Origin: Ruminococcus flavefaciens ATCC 19208
GTDB taxonomy: Bacteria; Bacillota; Clostridia; Oscillospirales; Ruminococcaceae
Direction of reading: 5' to 3'
DNA length: 64,000 bases
Assembly: GCF_000518765.1 (NCBI RefSeq)
Contig: NZ_KI912489.1
Span: forward strand, 376,652 to 440,651
This document shows positions 48,100 through 57,119 of this stretch, in pieces. Under the pieces are notes generated by a model. The model was given only the letters and a program-made list of their open reading frames with translations, was not told the origin of the DNA and did not search any database. The position numbers and the translations under genes were made by a program. Each line of letters starts with the position of its first letter. Within the stretch, counting starts at the first letter, position 1.

Positions 48100-48680
48100 A
48101 CATTCCAAACAGGCTGACTCTTCTCAGAGTCATACTGATACCGTTTTTCCTGCTGTTTATGTATTTAGACGTTCCCATGCACTATGGCATAGCTCTGCTG
48201 ATATTCACAGCAGCTTCCATAACGGACGCTCTTGACGGAAAAATTGCAAGAAAGCACAATCTGGTAACAAATTTCGGAAAATTCCTTGATCCTTTGGCTG
48301 ACAAGGTGCTGGTAATAGCAGCTCTCACTGTATTTGTAGAGCTTCCGGAGGTCAAAATGGGCGCTATACCGCTGATAATCATTACAGCGAGGGAGTTTAT
48401 GGTCTCGGGATTAAGACTGCTTGCAGCAAACAGTGGAATAGTAGTTGCCGCAGGTATATGGGGAAAGCTGAAAACAGCTTTTACTATGGTGGCGATAATA
48501 GCTATAATTTTCTGGCTTTGTCTTTGCTTTGATTTCAGTATCGACTTCCCTGAGGCATTCAGAAAAGCGATAGACAATGTTGTAGTTCCTGTGCTTGTCT
48601 GGATCTCAACTGTTCTCACTGTTATATCAGGTGCAGTATACCTTAAAGGTTATTGGCATCTTATTGATTCCGACAAATAA
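48096..48680 (+). CDS. pgsA: CDP-diacylglycerol-glycerol-3-phosphate 3-phosphatidyltransferase
   Basis: Makes phosphatidylglycerol phosphate. 194 residues with about five membrane helices and the CDP-alcohol transferase motif in DALDGKIARKHNLVTNFG then KFLDPLADK. Start overlaps rimO by 4 bp. Confidence 0.95.
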   Translation: MNIPNRLTLLRVILIPFFLLFMYLDVPMHYGIALLIFTAASITDALDGKIARKHNLVTNFGKFLDPLADKVLVIAALTVFVELPEVKMGAIPLIIITAREFMVSGLRLLAANSGIVVAAGIWGKLKTAFTMVAIIAIIFWLCLCFDFSIDFPEAFRKAIDNVVVPVLVWISTVLTVISGAVYLKGYWHLIDSDK

Positions 48681-48721
48681 AAACACCGTGATATGCAAAT
48701 GGCAATGAAAGGATATTTACA

Positions 48722-49108
48722 ATGAAACAATGTGCGGGACAGATAAAGTATTTGATCGCAATAAAGGAATTATCGGAAAGAGATGAATATGTTCGCTGTG
48801 TCAACATATCAAGGCATCTTGGAGTTTCAAGACCCAGCGTAAGCAAAATGCTGCGCTGTCTGGCAGACAGCGGGTATGTTTACGAGGATTTCTGCAACAG
48901 CGTTGTGCTTACTCCCGAGGGAGTAAGTGCAGTTGAAGAGATATTCTCATCATTTGGCGAGGTGTACACATTCTTTCATAATTTTCTGAAGCTCCCGAAA
49001 GATGAGGCACATGAGCAGGCTGTCAGGTTCATAACTCATTTTCCGCAGGATACCTGCGAAAGACTAAAAAAGGTCGTAAAACGTACCTTGAAGAAAAAAG
49101 AAGCATAA
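48722..49108 (+). CDS. DtxR/MntR-like winged-helix regulator
   Basis: 128 residues. Winged helix (about 5-65): YLIAIKELSERDEYVRCVNISRHLGVSRPSVSKMLRCLADSGYV, then a short C-terminal half as in the dimerisation domain of MntR/DtxR metal regulators, with Glu and His residues that could bind metal. Target unknown. End of the gltA-to-here co-directional run. Confidence 0.85.
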   Translation: MKQCAGQIKYLIAIKELSERDEYVRCVNISRHLGVSRPSVSKMLRCLADSGYVYEDFCNSVVLTPEGVSAVEEIFSSFGEVYTFFHNFLKLPKDEAHEQAVRFITHFPQDTCERLKKVVKRTLKKKEA

Positions 49109-49111
49109 TAA

Positions 49112-49138
49112 AAATGCGGTACACAATGTACCGCATTT
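49112..49138. terminator. bidirectional terminator
   Basis: Stem AAATGCGGTACA / TGTACCGCATTT with a 3-nt loop, A-rich before and T-rich after. Lies between convergent regulator and htpG genes. Confidence 0.85.
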
Positions 49139-49179
49139 CTATTTATATTATGGAAAGTGTTATGCTGTTTAATGTCTGC

Positions 49180-51081
49180 TTACATTAATTCACAGATAAG
49201 ATTTGAGAACTCAACAGGATTTTCGATGCTCATGCCCTCGATAAGGAGCGCCTGATCGTAGAGAAGCTTTGCGTACTTGCCAAGCTTGTCCTTGTCGCCG
49301 CTGTCATTGAGAGCTTTAAGCTTGCCGAATATTTCATGATCGGGATTGATCTCAAGAACGCGCTGAGCGTGTATTTTCTGATCTGTAGGCATTGAGTTGA
49401 GCACCTTTTCCATTTCCAGTGATATCTCACCCTCGCTTGTAAGGCAAACAGGGTGTGATTTAAGTCTCTGAGAAAGTGCTACCTTAGTTACCTTGCCGTC
49501 AAGAGCATTTTTCAGCTCGTCGAGGAGACTTGCGCTTTCTTCTTCCTTAGCTTTGAGCTCCTCTTTCTTTTCTGGAGTTTCAAGACCAAGATCATCAGCA
49601 GATACAGACTTGAATTCCTTATCCTTATACTTCATAAGTGACTTTATTGCAAATTCGTCGATATTGTCTGTGAGATAGAGTATCTCGAAGCCGTTTTCCT
49701 TTACAAGCTCTGTCTGTGGGAGCTGCTCTATACGTGCAGCGCTTTCGCCTGTAGCGTAGTAAATGTACTTCTGATCCTCGCGCATCGCCGTAACGTATTC
49801 ATCAAGAGTTACAAGCTTCTGCTCGTTTGAGGAAGTGAACAGGAGAAGATCCTGTAATTTTTCCTTGTTCATGCCGAAGTCGCTGTAGATGCCGTATTTG
49901 AGCTGTAAGCCGAAGGCTTTCCAGAACTCCTCATACTTCTCACGCTCGTTCTTGAGCATCTTTTTCAGCTCGTTGCTGACAGTCTTTTCGATGCTCTTGG
50001 CAATAGCCTTGAGCTGTCTGTCGTGCTGGAGCATCTCACGAGAGATATTCAGCGACAGATCCTCAGAGTCAACAAGTCCCTTTACAAAGCTGAAATAATC
50101 AGGGAGCAGGTCTGCGCACTTGTCCATGATAAGAACACCGTTTGAGTAGAGCTGCAAGCCTTTTTCGTACTCCTTTGAGTAGTAATCGAATGGAGCTTTT
50201 GAGGGGATATAAAGAAGTGCATTGTATGCAGGCATCTCGTTGCTGATGTGTGAATACTTCAGCGGCTCGTTATAGTCAAAGAACTTCTCGGTATAGAAGT
50301 GTTTGTAGTCCTCTTCCTTGAGCTCATTCTTGTTCTTTTTCCAGAGGGGAGTCATGCTGTTGAGAGTCTCGACTTCGATATAATCCTCATATTCGAGAGG
50401 CTTCTTAGCTTCTTTTTCTTCTTCGGTCTGCTCCTTTGGACGGCTGTGAGATACTTCCATTTTGATAGGGAAGCGGATATAATCGGAGTACTTGCTTACG
50501 AGGGACTTTATCCTGTACTGGTCGAGGAACTCGCCGTAGTTCTCATCGTCAGTATCGTCAAGCATTTCGAGTATTATCTCGGTACCTGCGCTCTTCTTGT
50601 CAGCTTCTGTGACAGTGTAGCCGTCAACGCCCTCGGACTCCCACTGATAAGCCTTATCGCTTCCGTAAGCCTTTGAGATAACGGTGACCTTCTTAGCTAC
50701 CATGAATGCCGAGTAGAAGCCTACACCGAACTGACCGATGATCTGGTTGTCCTCTTCAAGCTTGTTCTCGTTCTTAAATTTGAATGAACCGCTGTTTGCG
50801 ATAGTACCGAGGTTGTTTTCAAGCTCTTCCTCAGTCATACCGATACCGTTATCGGTTATTTTAAGGGTGCGGCTGTCCTTGTCTGCGGATATCCAGATTG
50901 CGAAATCGTCTTTATTGAGACCGACCTTATCGTCGGTAAGAGATTTGAAATACAGCTTATCTATAGCGTCGCTTGCATTGGAGATAAGCTCACGAAGGAA
51001 GATCTCTTTATGAGTATAGATCGAGTGGATCATCATATCGAGCAGTCTTTTGGATTCTGCTTTGAACTGTTTTGTTTCCAT
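49180..51081 (-). CDS. htpG: Hsp90-family chaperone HtpG
   Basis: Bacterial Hsp90, an ATP-driven chaperone in the cytosol. 633 residues: ATP site [26 protein letters not shown] and [14 protein letters not shown]; middle domain with [17 protein letters not shown]-terminal dimerisation domain. The start [14 protein letters not shown] at 51081 has GGAG 9 nt upstream. A perfect CIRCE operator lies directly upstream. Confidence 0.96.
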   Translation of the reverse strand: METKQFKAESKRLLDMMIHSIYTHKEIFLRELISNASDAIDKLYFKSLTDDKVGLNKDDFAIWISADKDSRTLKITDNGIGMTEEELENNLGTIANSGSFKFKNENKLEEDNQIIGQFGVGFYSAFMVAKKVTVISKAYGSDKAYQWESEGVDGYTVTEADKKSAGTEIILEMLDDTDDENYGEFLDQYRIKSLVSKYSDYIRFPIKMEVSHSRPKEQTEEEKEAKKPLEYEDYIEVETLNSMTPLWKKNKNELKEEDYKHFYTEKFFDYNEPLKYSHISNEMPAYNALLYIPSKAPFDYYSKEYEKGLQLYSNGVLIMDKCADLLPDYFSFVKGLVDSEDLSLNISREMLQHDRQLKAIAKSIEKTVSNELKKMLKNEREKYEEFWKAFGLQLKYGIYSDFGMNKEKLQDLLLFTSSNEQKLVTLDEYVTAMREDQKYIYYATGESAARIEQLPQTELVKENGFEILYLTDNIDEFAIKSLMKYKDKEFKSVSADDLGLETPEKKEELKAKEEESASLLDELKNALDGKVTKVALSQRLKSHPVCLTSEGEISLEMEKVLNSMPTDQKIHAQRVLEINPDHEIFGKLKALNDSGDKDKLGKYAKLLYDQALLIEGMSIENPVEFSNLICELM

Positions 51082-51103
51082 TAAAAACATCTCCATAGTG
51101 AAA

Positions 51104-51130
51104 TTAGCACTCTGACTATTAGAGTGCTAA
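51104..51130 (-). promoter_or_regulatory. CIRCE operator (HrcA site)
   Basis: TTAGCACTC-N9-GAGTGCTAA, an exact match to the CIRCE consensus. It lies in the htpG leader, between promoter and start codon. Confidence 0.96.
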
Positions 51131-51136
51131 ATAAAG

Positions 51137-51164
51137 TATATATCTTTTACAGTGGTAAAGTCAA
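51137..51164 (-). promoter_or_regulatory. htpG promoter
   Basis: TTGACT with TATATA after a 16-nt spacer (or ATATAC after 17) on the minus strand, just upstream of CIRCE. Confidence 0.65.
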
Positions 51165-51217
51165 GGGATAGGAGAAATGTTTACAATTTGTTCATATTTA
51201 GCTTTTCATAATTCGTC

Positions 51218-51247
51218 TTGACAAAACCCTGCACTTTGGTATATAAT
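51218..51247 (+). promoter_or_regulatory. promoter of the Cys T-box transcript
   Basis: TTGACA-N18-TATAAT on the plus strand. Confidence 0.82.
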
Positions 51248-51307
51248 GTTTTTTAGAGCTAAGAGCTTTCTAAGCACTAACCACTAATAACTAAACACTA
51301 TATAAAA

Positions 51308-51527
51308 GACATAGCAGTCAGAGTAGCTTTTTTTCGGACTTGCAGAGAGTGTGCGGCAGGTGTGAGCACATAGTCGGGAGAAGTGAAGTGCGGCTGTCAG
51401 TCCTGTCGGGGAAGCGGTCATACCGTGAGTATACGACAGCGTTTCGTCCGCGTTAAGGATAAGATGAGTTCAAAACGGAGTGGAAACGAGCAATTGCGCC
51501 TCCGAGGTATATCCTCGGAGGCTTTTT
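51308..51527 (+). ncRNA. T-box riboswitch, cysteine type
   Basis: Stem I carries AGAGTAGC on the 5' side, apical loop CAGGTGTGAGC, and TGC (Cys codon) at 51389-51391 preceded by GTGAAG. The antiterminator core GGAGTGGAAACGAGC (from 51477) has UGGA, which pairs with a UCCA end; tRNA-Cys has discriminator U, which agrees. CGGAG can pair with CTCCG as antiterminator or leave the strong terminator GCCTCCGAGG / CCTCGGAGGC plus T5 (51498-51527). The core is degenerate compared with GGGTGGNACCGCG. Confidence 0.88.
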
Positions 51528-51606
51528 ATGTCTTTACAAATAATATGTAGTGGGATATTAAAAAAATATTTCACACTAAATACTATCTGAAAAAAGGAGG
51601 ACAGAT

Positions 51607-51984
51607 ATGAATATAATAAAATATCCCTCGGACGAGGCAGTCAATGAAGCAGTAAAAGCAGACAGTAAGCTCCTCGGAGCTATAAGCCTTGACGGAAGTA
51701 CAGCTTATGTAGGTGCTGCGGATACAGCAGGCGACCACATAGCACTTCTTGAAGCCTTTGACGAGGAAAGTCCTTCGGGCTTTTTCAGACTCAGCTTTGA
51801 CAGTCTCACAGCCGAGTGGACGTTTTCCTGTCCGCGAAACTATAAAGGCATAAGCGATGACAAGGAGCGCATTGACGCTTACTACCGTGACGGACTGCGT
51901 GTTATCCCAGAGTTTCTGGTGATGTTCGGCTATTTTTCAAAGCTGAAGATAAAGAACCCGCCGCCCGAGATATGGTCTTTTTAG
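51607..51984 (+). CDS. uncharacterised protein behind the Cys T-box
   Basis: 125 residues, soluble, acidic; no family recognised. AAAGGAGG precedes the ATG. The centre (SFDSLTAEWTFSCPRNYKGISD) is notable for the only Cys. Being first after a cysteine-specific T-box and before cysS suggests a link to cysteine or tRNA-Cys metabolism, but nothing in the sequence states the activity. Confidence 0.68.
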   Translation: MNIIKYPSDEAVNEAVKADSKLLGAISLDGSTAYVGAADTAGDHIALLEAFDEESPSGFFRLSFDSLTAEWTFSCPRNYKGISDDKERIDAYYRDGLRVIPEFLVMFGYFSKLKIKNPPPEIWSF

Positions 51985-51993
51985 CCGTTAGCC

Positions 51994-52170
51994 TTGTAGG
52001 GAACGCCTCCCAACAGGAGCCGCGACCCTCTGTCCTTCGGACATCTCCCTGTACTACAGGGAGTCACCCTCGGCGTTCCGAAAGCTATTAGTTGTTAGCC
52101 TTGTAGGAGCGGATATTATCCGCCAGATAAATAAACGCTTAACTTGCGGACGCCAAAAGGGCGCCCCTAC
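51994..52170. repeat. composite and simple palindromic cassettes upstream of cysS
   Basis: 51994-52079: a GTAGGGAACGCC ... CCTCGGCGTTCC cassette with a foreign module in its loop; 52012-52067 matches the reverse complement of 22566-22625. 52104-52124: GCGGAT / ATCCGC. 52147-52170: GCGGACGCC / GGGCGCCCCTAC. No gene in 51985-52197. Confidence 0.8.
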
Positions 52171-52197
52171 ACACATAAATATTTTGGAGGAAAGAAA

Positions 52198-53619
52198 ATG
52201 TTACTGTATAATTCACTGTCACACAAAAAGGAAGAATTCGTGCCCCACGTTGAGGGCAAGGTAAATATGTACACTTGTGGTCCTACTGTGTACCACTATG
52301 CGCACATAGGCAACCTGAGAAGCTATATCATGGAGGATATCCTCGAAAAATATCTCCGCTTCACAGGCTACGACGTTAACCGTGTTATGAACATCACCGA
52401 TGTCGGACATCTTACCAGTGACGGTGACACAGGTGACGACAAGATGCTCAAGGGTGCAAAGCGTGAGCACAAGACGGTCATGGAAATAGCAAAGTTCTAC
52501 ACAGACGCTTTCTTTGACGACTGCAAAAAGCTGAATATCAAGACACCTGACGTAGTTGTTCCCGCAACTACTTATATAGACGAGTTTATCCGCGTTATCA
52601 GCGCACTTATGGAGAAGGGCTACGCATACGAGGCAGGCGGAAATATCTATTTTGATACATCTAAGCTTGAAAAGTACTATGTATTCAACGATTTCAATGA
52701 AGAGGACCTTGCCGTAGGTGTCCGCGAGGGCGTTGAGGCTGACGAGAACAAGCGCAACAAGGCTGATTTCGTGCTCTGGTTCACAAAGTCAAAGTTTGAC
52801 GATCAGGAGCTCAAATGGGATTCACCTTGGGGCGTGGGATATCCCGGCTGGCATATCGAGTGCTCATGCATAAGTATGAAGAACAACGGTGAATATCTTG
52901 ATATCCACTGCGGCGGTATTGACAATGCATTCCCTCACCATACAAACGAGATAGCACAGTCTGAGGCATATCTCGGACATAAGTGGTGCAATTACTGGTT
53001 CCACGTGCTCCACCTCAATACAAACAGCGGCAAGATGAGCAAGAGCAAGGGCGAGTTCCTTACAGTTTCGCTCCTTGAGGAAAAAGGCTATAAGCCTGTA
53101 GTATACCGTTTCTTCTGCTTGCAGTCCCACTACAGAAAGTCACTGGTATTTTCATGGGAGAATCTCGACAATGCAGTAGTAGCTTACAATAAACTTGTTG
53201 AGAAGATAGCTCCTCTCACAAAGGAAAACAGCGGAGACATCGACAAGGCAGAATACGACCGTCTTATGAAGAGCTTCACAGATGCTCTCGACAATGATAT
53301 AAATACAGCTATGGCAATAACCGTAGTTTATGATGTGCTGAAGTCAAAGGCTAATGCAGCTACAAAGCTTGCACTTATAGCTGAGTTTGACAAGGTACTT
53401 GGATTTGACTTTATCGCAAACGCAAAGGAGTTTGCAGACAATGCAGGTTCGGCTTCTGCTGATATTCCGAATGAGGTCATGGAGCTTGTTGAACAGCGCA
53501 AGGCTGCACGTAAGGACAAGAATTTCGCGCTTGCAGACGAACTCCGCGACAAGATAGCAGCACTTGGCTATGAAGTCAAGGAGACCCGTCAGGGCACAGA
53601 GATCAATAAAATTCAGTAA
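52198..53619 (+). CDS. cysS: cysteinyl-tRNA synthetase
   Basis: Charges tRNA-Cys. 473 residues: CGPTVYHYAHIGNLRSYI (zinc Cys and HIGH-type motif), WHIECSCISM and NAFPHHTNEIAQSEA zinc region, KMSKSKGEF signature, and C-terminal anticodon-binding helices. The start at 52198 follows GGAGG; the upstream frame runs through repeat DNA. Probably controlled by the Cys T-box 670 bp upstream through the intervening ORF. Confidence 0.97.
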   Translation: MLLYNSLSHKKEEFVPHVEGKVNMYTCGPTVYHYAHIGNLRSYIMEDILEKYLRFTGYDVNRVMNITDVGHLTSDGDTGDDKMLKGAKREHKTVMEIAKFYTDAFFDDCKKLNIKTPDVVVPATTYIDEFIRVISALMEKGYAYEAGGNIYFDTSKLEKYYVFNDFNEEDLAVGVREGVEADENKRNKADFVLWFTKSKFDDQELKWDSPWGVGYPGWHIECSCISMKNNGEYLDIHCGGIDNAFPHHTNEIAQSEAYLGHKWCNYWFHVLHLNTNSGKMSKSKGEFLTVSLLEEKGYKPVVYRFFCLQSHYRKSLVFSWENLDNAVVAYNKLVEKIAPLTKENSGDIDKAEYDRLMKSFTDALDNDINTAMAITVVYDVLKSKANAATKLALIAEFDKVLGFDFIANAKEFADNAGSASADIPNEVMELVEQRKAARKDKNFALADELRDKIAALGYEVKETRQGTEINKIQ

Positions 53620-53628
53620 CGATAATTT

Positions 53629-53654
53629 GTAGGGAACGCCGCCCTCGGCGTTCC
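53629..53654. repeat. palindromic cassette
   Basis: GTAGGGAACGCC / CGGCGTTCC, 10 nt after the cysS stop and 33 nt before the next gene. Confidence 0.85.
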
Positions 53655-53686
53655 TTATATTAAGGAAACGGAACGGAGAATATCCA

Positions 53687-54472
53687 ATGGCACGACTCTA
53701 TCCACTTTTCAGCTCCAGCAAGGGCAATTCCTCATTTATCGGAACTGAAAAAGGCGGAATACTTATAGACTGCGGAGTAAGCTTCAGAAGGCTGTGTAAT
53801 GCCCTTGAAGTGAATAATATACCCCTTGAAGCGGTGCAGGGTGTATTCATAACCCATGAGCACTCCGACCATATTGCAGGACTTGCTATGCTCACCAAAA
53901 AAACGGGACTTCCCGTTTACGGTCAGAAGCGTACCTTACAGCGTCTCTGCGACGGTGGAAAAATAGCAGTAAACTCCCATGTCATAGACATTACGGGAAA
54001 GACTATAAGCTGCGGCGGCAGTGAGGTGAGCTGCTTCAATACTCCTCATGATGCTATACAGAGCTGCGGCTACAGGATACATACAGAAGATGATAAATAC
54101 TGCGCAGTCTGCACCGACTTGGGTCACGTTACTCCCGAGGTTGACGAAGCGCTGAAAGGCTGCCGAATGGTGCTTATCGAGTCCAATTACGATGACTATA
54201 TGCTGCGTACAGGGCCGTATCCGCTTTATCTGAAGGAGAGGATACTTTCTCCTATCGGACACCTTTCAAACGATGACTGCACTGTGCAGGTGAGAAAGAT
54301 GATAGAGCGCGGTACTACACATATACTGCTGGGACATCTCAGTCAGGACAACAATCACCCGCAAATGGCTGACAGTACCGTACAGCGCGGACTTTCAGGC
54401 TTTACAAGAGGCAGGGACTATCTCCTCGGAGTAGCTCCCGTTGAGACTAAGGGAGGAGCAGTGGTATTCTGA
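53687..54472 (+). CDS. MBL-fold metallo-hydrolase, YycJ/WalJ-like
   Basis: 261 residues. Metallo-beta-lactamase fold with FITHEHSDHIAGL and later NTPHDAIQSCGYRI, CTDLGHV and GHLSQDNNHP. Closest in pattern to YycJ/WalJ, a putative exonuclease linked to DNA replication and cell-wall control in Firmicutes, here away from the walRK operon. Ends 1 bp into rlmH. Confidence 0.88.
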   Translation: MARLYPLFSSSKGNSSFIGTEKGGILIDCGVSFRRLCNALEVNNIPLEAVQGVFITHEHSDHIAGLAMLTKKTGLPVYGQKRTLQRLCDGGKIAVNSHVIDITGKTISCGGSEVSCFNTPHDAIQSCGYRIHTEDDKYCAVCTDLGHVTPEVDEALKGCRMVLIESNYDDYMLRTGPYPLYLKERILSPIGHLSNDDCTVQVRKMIERGTTHILLGHLSQDNNHPQMADSTVQRGLSGFTRGRDYLLGVAPVETKGGAVVF

Positions 54473-54945
54473 TGAATATTGTACTTATTGTTATAGGCAA
54501 GCTCAAAGAGGAATATCTCCGCAGTGCCTGCGCTGAATACATAAAGCGTCTCGGAAGATACTGCACATTTGAGCTCCATGAGCTTGACGAGTGCAGACTC
54601 AGCGATAATCCGTCGGATAAGGAGATAGCAGCTGCACTTAAAAAGGAAGCCGAGCAGATAAAGCGTTACGCAAAGGGCATGATAGTGCCTATGTGTATCG
54701 AGGGAAAGCAGCTATCAAGCCCCGAGCTTTCGGAGAAAATAACGGACGCAGGTGTAAGCGGACAAAGCACTGTCACATTCATAATCGGCAGCTCCTTCGG
54801 ACTCGACCCCGAGATAAAATCAATGGGTACGCTGAAGCTCTCCATGTCGAAAATGACATTTCCGCATCAGCTTGCGAGGGTAATGCTCCTCGAACAGATA
54901 TACCGCGCCTTTCAGATAGCAGAGGGCGGAAAATACCATAAATGA
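54472..54945 (+). CDS. rlmH: 23S rRNA pseudouridine-1915 N3-methyltransferase
   Basis: 157-residue SPOUT enzyme: MNIVLIVIGKLKEEYLRSAC start, FIIGSSFGLDPEIK and the C-terminal knot MTFPHQLARVMLLEQIYRAFQIAEGGKYHK. Normal length. Overlaps the hydrolase gene by 1 bp (TGATG). This yycJ-rlmH pairing is common in Firmicutes. Confidence 0.96.
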   Translation: MNIVLIVIGKLKEEYLRSACAEYIKRLGRYCTFELHELDECRLSDNPSDKEIAAALKKEAEQIKRYAKGMIVPMCIEGKQLSSPELSEKITDAGVSGQSTVTFIIGSSFGLDPEIKSMGTLKLSMSKMTFPHQLARVMLLEQIYRAFQIAEGGKYHK

Positions 54946-54948
54946 CAA

Positions 54949-54975
54949 AAACGGACAAAACTGTCCGTTTTTTGC
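54949..54975 (+). terminator. terminator after rlmH
   Basis: AAACGGACA / TGTCCGTTT stem followed by TTTTGC on the plus strand. Confidence 0.88.
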
Positions 54976-55004
54976 TTTATATGGGGGAACGGGCAGCATT
55001 ATAC

Positions 55005-55033
55005 TTGACAGCATAGAGCGCTTGTGATATAAT
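55005..55033 (+). promoter_or_regulatory. promoter of the ABC-export polysaccharide operon
   Basis: Perfect TTGACA-N17-TATAAT on the plus strand. Confidence 0.9.
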
Positions 55034-55056
55034 TAAAAGATACTATGGATTTTTAT

Positions 55057-55094
55057 GCGCTTTTTCGGAATTATCCCGAAAATGCGCTTTTCAA
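55057..55094 (+). promoter_or_regulatory. leader hairpin ahead of the ABC permease
   Basis: GCGCTTTTTCGG pairs with CCGAAAATGCGC (one mismatch), then TTTT, a few nt before the AAGGAG of the permease gene. It may be an attenuator or simply cap the leader. Confidence 0.45.
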
Positions 55095-55104
55095 GGAGCA
55101 ATAA

Positions 55105-55881
55105 ATGAGTACGATAAAAGAACTTTATGATTACAGACAGATGATATTCAGTCTTGTGAAAAAGGACCTCCGAGGACGATATAAAGGCTCTGTTCTTGGA
55201 TTTTTGTGGACGTTCATCAATCCGCTTTTCCAGCTGATAGTTTATACGATAGTTTTCTCGAAGATACTTCGCAACGATGTGCCGAGATATTATCTTTATC
55301 TGTTCGTTGCACTGATACCGTGGATATTCTTCTCATCGTCCATAACCGTGGGCGCAGCGTCAATTATATCGCAGAAGGATCTTGTAAAGAAGATATACTT
55401 CCCGCGAATGGTAATACCCATATCCTATGTTACAAGCTGTTTCGTTAATATGCTGCTGTGCTTCATAGTCATATTTGCGGTGATAATAGTAACGGGAGCA
55501 GGTATAAACTTCGTGGCAGTACTGACGCTTCCGATAATAATGATAGTAGAATACATCTTTGCACTTGGAATGGCAATGCTTTCATCGGCTGTGACTGTTT
55601 ATTTCAGAGATTTAGAGCATATTCTCGGCATAGTATCTATGGCATGGATGTATCTGACACCTATAGTATACTCAAAGTCGATAGTTCCCGAGAAGTATCT
55701 CCCGATCTTCAATCTTAATCCGATGACGCCCATAATCGAATGCTACAGAACAGTGCTTTACGACAAGCAGATACCTGATCTTTCGACTCTTCTGATCGCA
55801 GCAGCTCTGGGAGTATTCTTCCTTATATTCGGTGCACTGGTATTCAACAAGCTTCAAAAGCACTTTGCGGAGGAACTGTAA
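55105..55881 (+). CDS. polysaccharide ABC transporter permease (Wzm-like)
   Basis: 258 residues of the ABC-2 family with six membrane helices; N-terminal LVKKDLRGRYKGSVLGFLWTFINPLFQLIVY is characteristic of Wzm/TagG exporters. Forms the channel that moves an undecaprenyl-linked polysaccharide out. Last codon overlaps the ATPase gene. Confidence 0.93.
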   Translation: MSTIKELYDYRQMIFSLVKKDLRGRYKGSVLGFLWTFINPLFQLIVYTIVFSKILRNDVPRYYLYLFVALIPWIFFSSSITVGAASIISQKDLVKKIYFPRMVIPISYVTSCFVNMLLCFIVIFAVIIVTGAGINFVAVLTLPIIMIVEYIFALGMAMLSSAVTVYFRDLEHILGIVSMAWMYLTPIVYSKSIVPEKYLPIFNLNPMTPIIECYRTVLYDKQIPDLSTLLIAAALGVFFLIFGALVFNKLQKHFAEEL

Positions 55882-57116
55882 TGGCTGAAAATGAAATTGC
55901 AATAGAAGTCAGAGATGTGACTAAAAGCTTCAAGGTGTATCTCGACAAGGGTGCACAGCTCAAGGAACGCCTGCTTTTCCGCAAGCGCAGCAAATATGAA
56001 GAGCGAAAGGTGCTCCGCGGCATAAGCTTTGACGTAAAAAAAGGAGAGGCTATCGGACTTATCGGTCATAATGGCTGCGGCAAGAGCACCACATTGAAGC
56101 TTCTCACAAGGATAATGTATCCCGACAGCGGAACTATAAAACTCAAAGGCAGAGTTTCAAGTCTTATCGAGCTTGGAGCAGGCTTCCACCCCGATATGAG
56201 CGGAAGAGAGAATATCTATACCAATGCGGCTATATTCGGACTTACAAAAAAGGAAATTGACGCACGACTTGACGATATAATTGAGTTTTCCGAGCTTGCG
56301 GACTTCATCGACAATCCCGTGCGTACCTATTCGTCGGGAATGTATATGCGACTTGCCTTTTCCGTGGCCATAAACGTTGATGCGGACATACTCCTCATCG
56401 ATGAGATACTGGCGGTAGGCGATGCTAATTTTCAGGCAAAATGCTTCAACAAGCTCAGAGAGATAAAGGCGCAGGGTACAACCATAGTTATAGTGTCTCA
56501 TTCTCTCGGACAGATAGAGCAGATCTGCGACCGCTCCATATGGATACACGAGGGACTTATCAAGGCGGAAGGACCGCCGAAGGAAATAGACCTTGAGTAT
56601 CTTGACTATATGAGCAGAAAGCGTCAGGAGCTTATGAAAGCGGCTGAGGCTGGTTCTGAAAAAGAGGAAACAGATGAAAATGAACAGGGAAAGCGCTGGG
56701 GAAGCGGACAGGCTCGCATAAAAAGAGTCCGTTCGTTTTCGGCAGACGGCACCGAGCAGAGCGCGTTCCGCATCGGCGAGGATATAAAGCTTGTGGTGGA
56801 CTACACCGTGAAAAAGCCTGTAGATGACGCTGTATTCGGTGTGGGAGTATTCGACCTGAACGGCATACAGTGCTACGGCACTAACACAAGGATAGACAAA
56901 GTCCCTGATTTTGTCATAGACAAGGACGGAACAGTTGAGATACTGCTGAAAAAGGTCATGCTTCTCGGCGGTACCTACAATCTTGACATAGCTATCGAAC
57001 AGGGTGAAGGCATACCTGTTGATTACTACAGACAGGCACATAAAATTGAGATGATATCGGCAGAGGGAGATGCAGGAGTATTCCGCATCGAACACACATG
57101 GGATTTCCAGAGGTAA
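55881..57116 (+). CDS. polysaccharide ABC transporter ATPase with C-terminal sugar-binding domain (Wzt-like)
   Basis: 411 residues. ATPase domain (1-240): Walker A GLIGHNGCGKSTTLKLL, signature YSSGMYMRLAFSVA, Walker B ILLIDEILAVGD. A charged linker leads to a C-terminal beta-sandwich (about 275-411), as in Wzt proteins that recognise the finished chain end. TagH lacks this sandwich, so export of a capped polymer is favoured over teichoic acid. Confidence 0.93.
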   Translation: MAENEIAIEVRDVTKSFKVYLDKGAQLKERLLFRKRSKYEERKVLRGISFDVKKGEAIGLIGHNGCGKSTTLKLLTRIMYPDSGTIKLKGRVSSLIELGAGFHPDMSGRENIYTNAAIFGLTKKEIDARLDDIIEFSELADFIDNPVRTYSSGMYMRLAFSVAINVDADILLIDEILAVGDANFQAKCFNKLREIKAQGTTIVIVSHSLGQIEQICDRSIWIHEGLIKAEGPPKEIDLEYLDYMSRKRQELMKAAEAGSEKEETDENEQGKRWGSGQARIKRVRSFSADGTEQSAFRIGEDIKLVVDYTVKKPVDDAVFGVGVFDLNGIQCYGTNTRIDKVPDFVIDKDGTVEILLKKVMLLGGTYNLDIAIEQGEGIPVDYYRQAHKIEMISAEGDAGVFRIEHTWDFQR

Positions 57117-57119
57117 TAT

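Noticed and set aside
56157..57095. 312-codon minus-strand ORF opposite the Wzt-like gene
   Set aside because: Antisense shadow of a gene with clear ABC motifs; composition is not protein-like.
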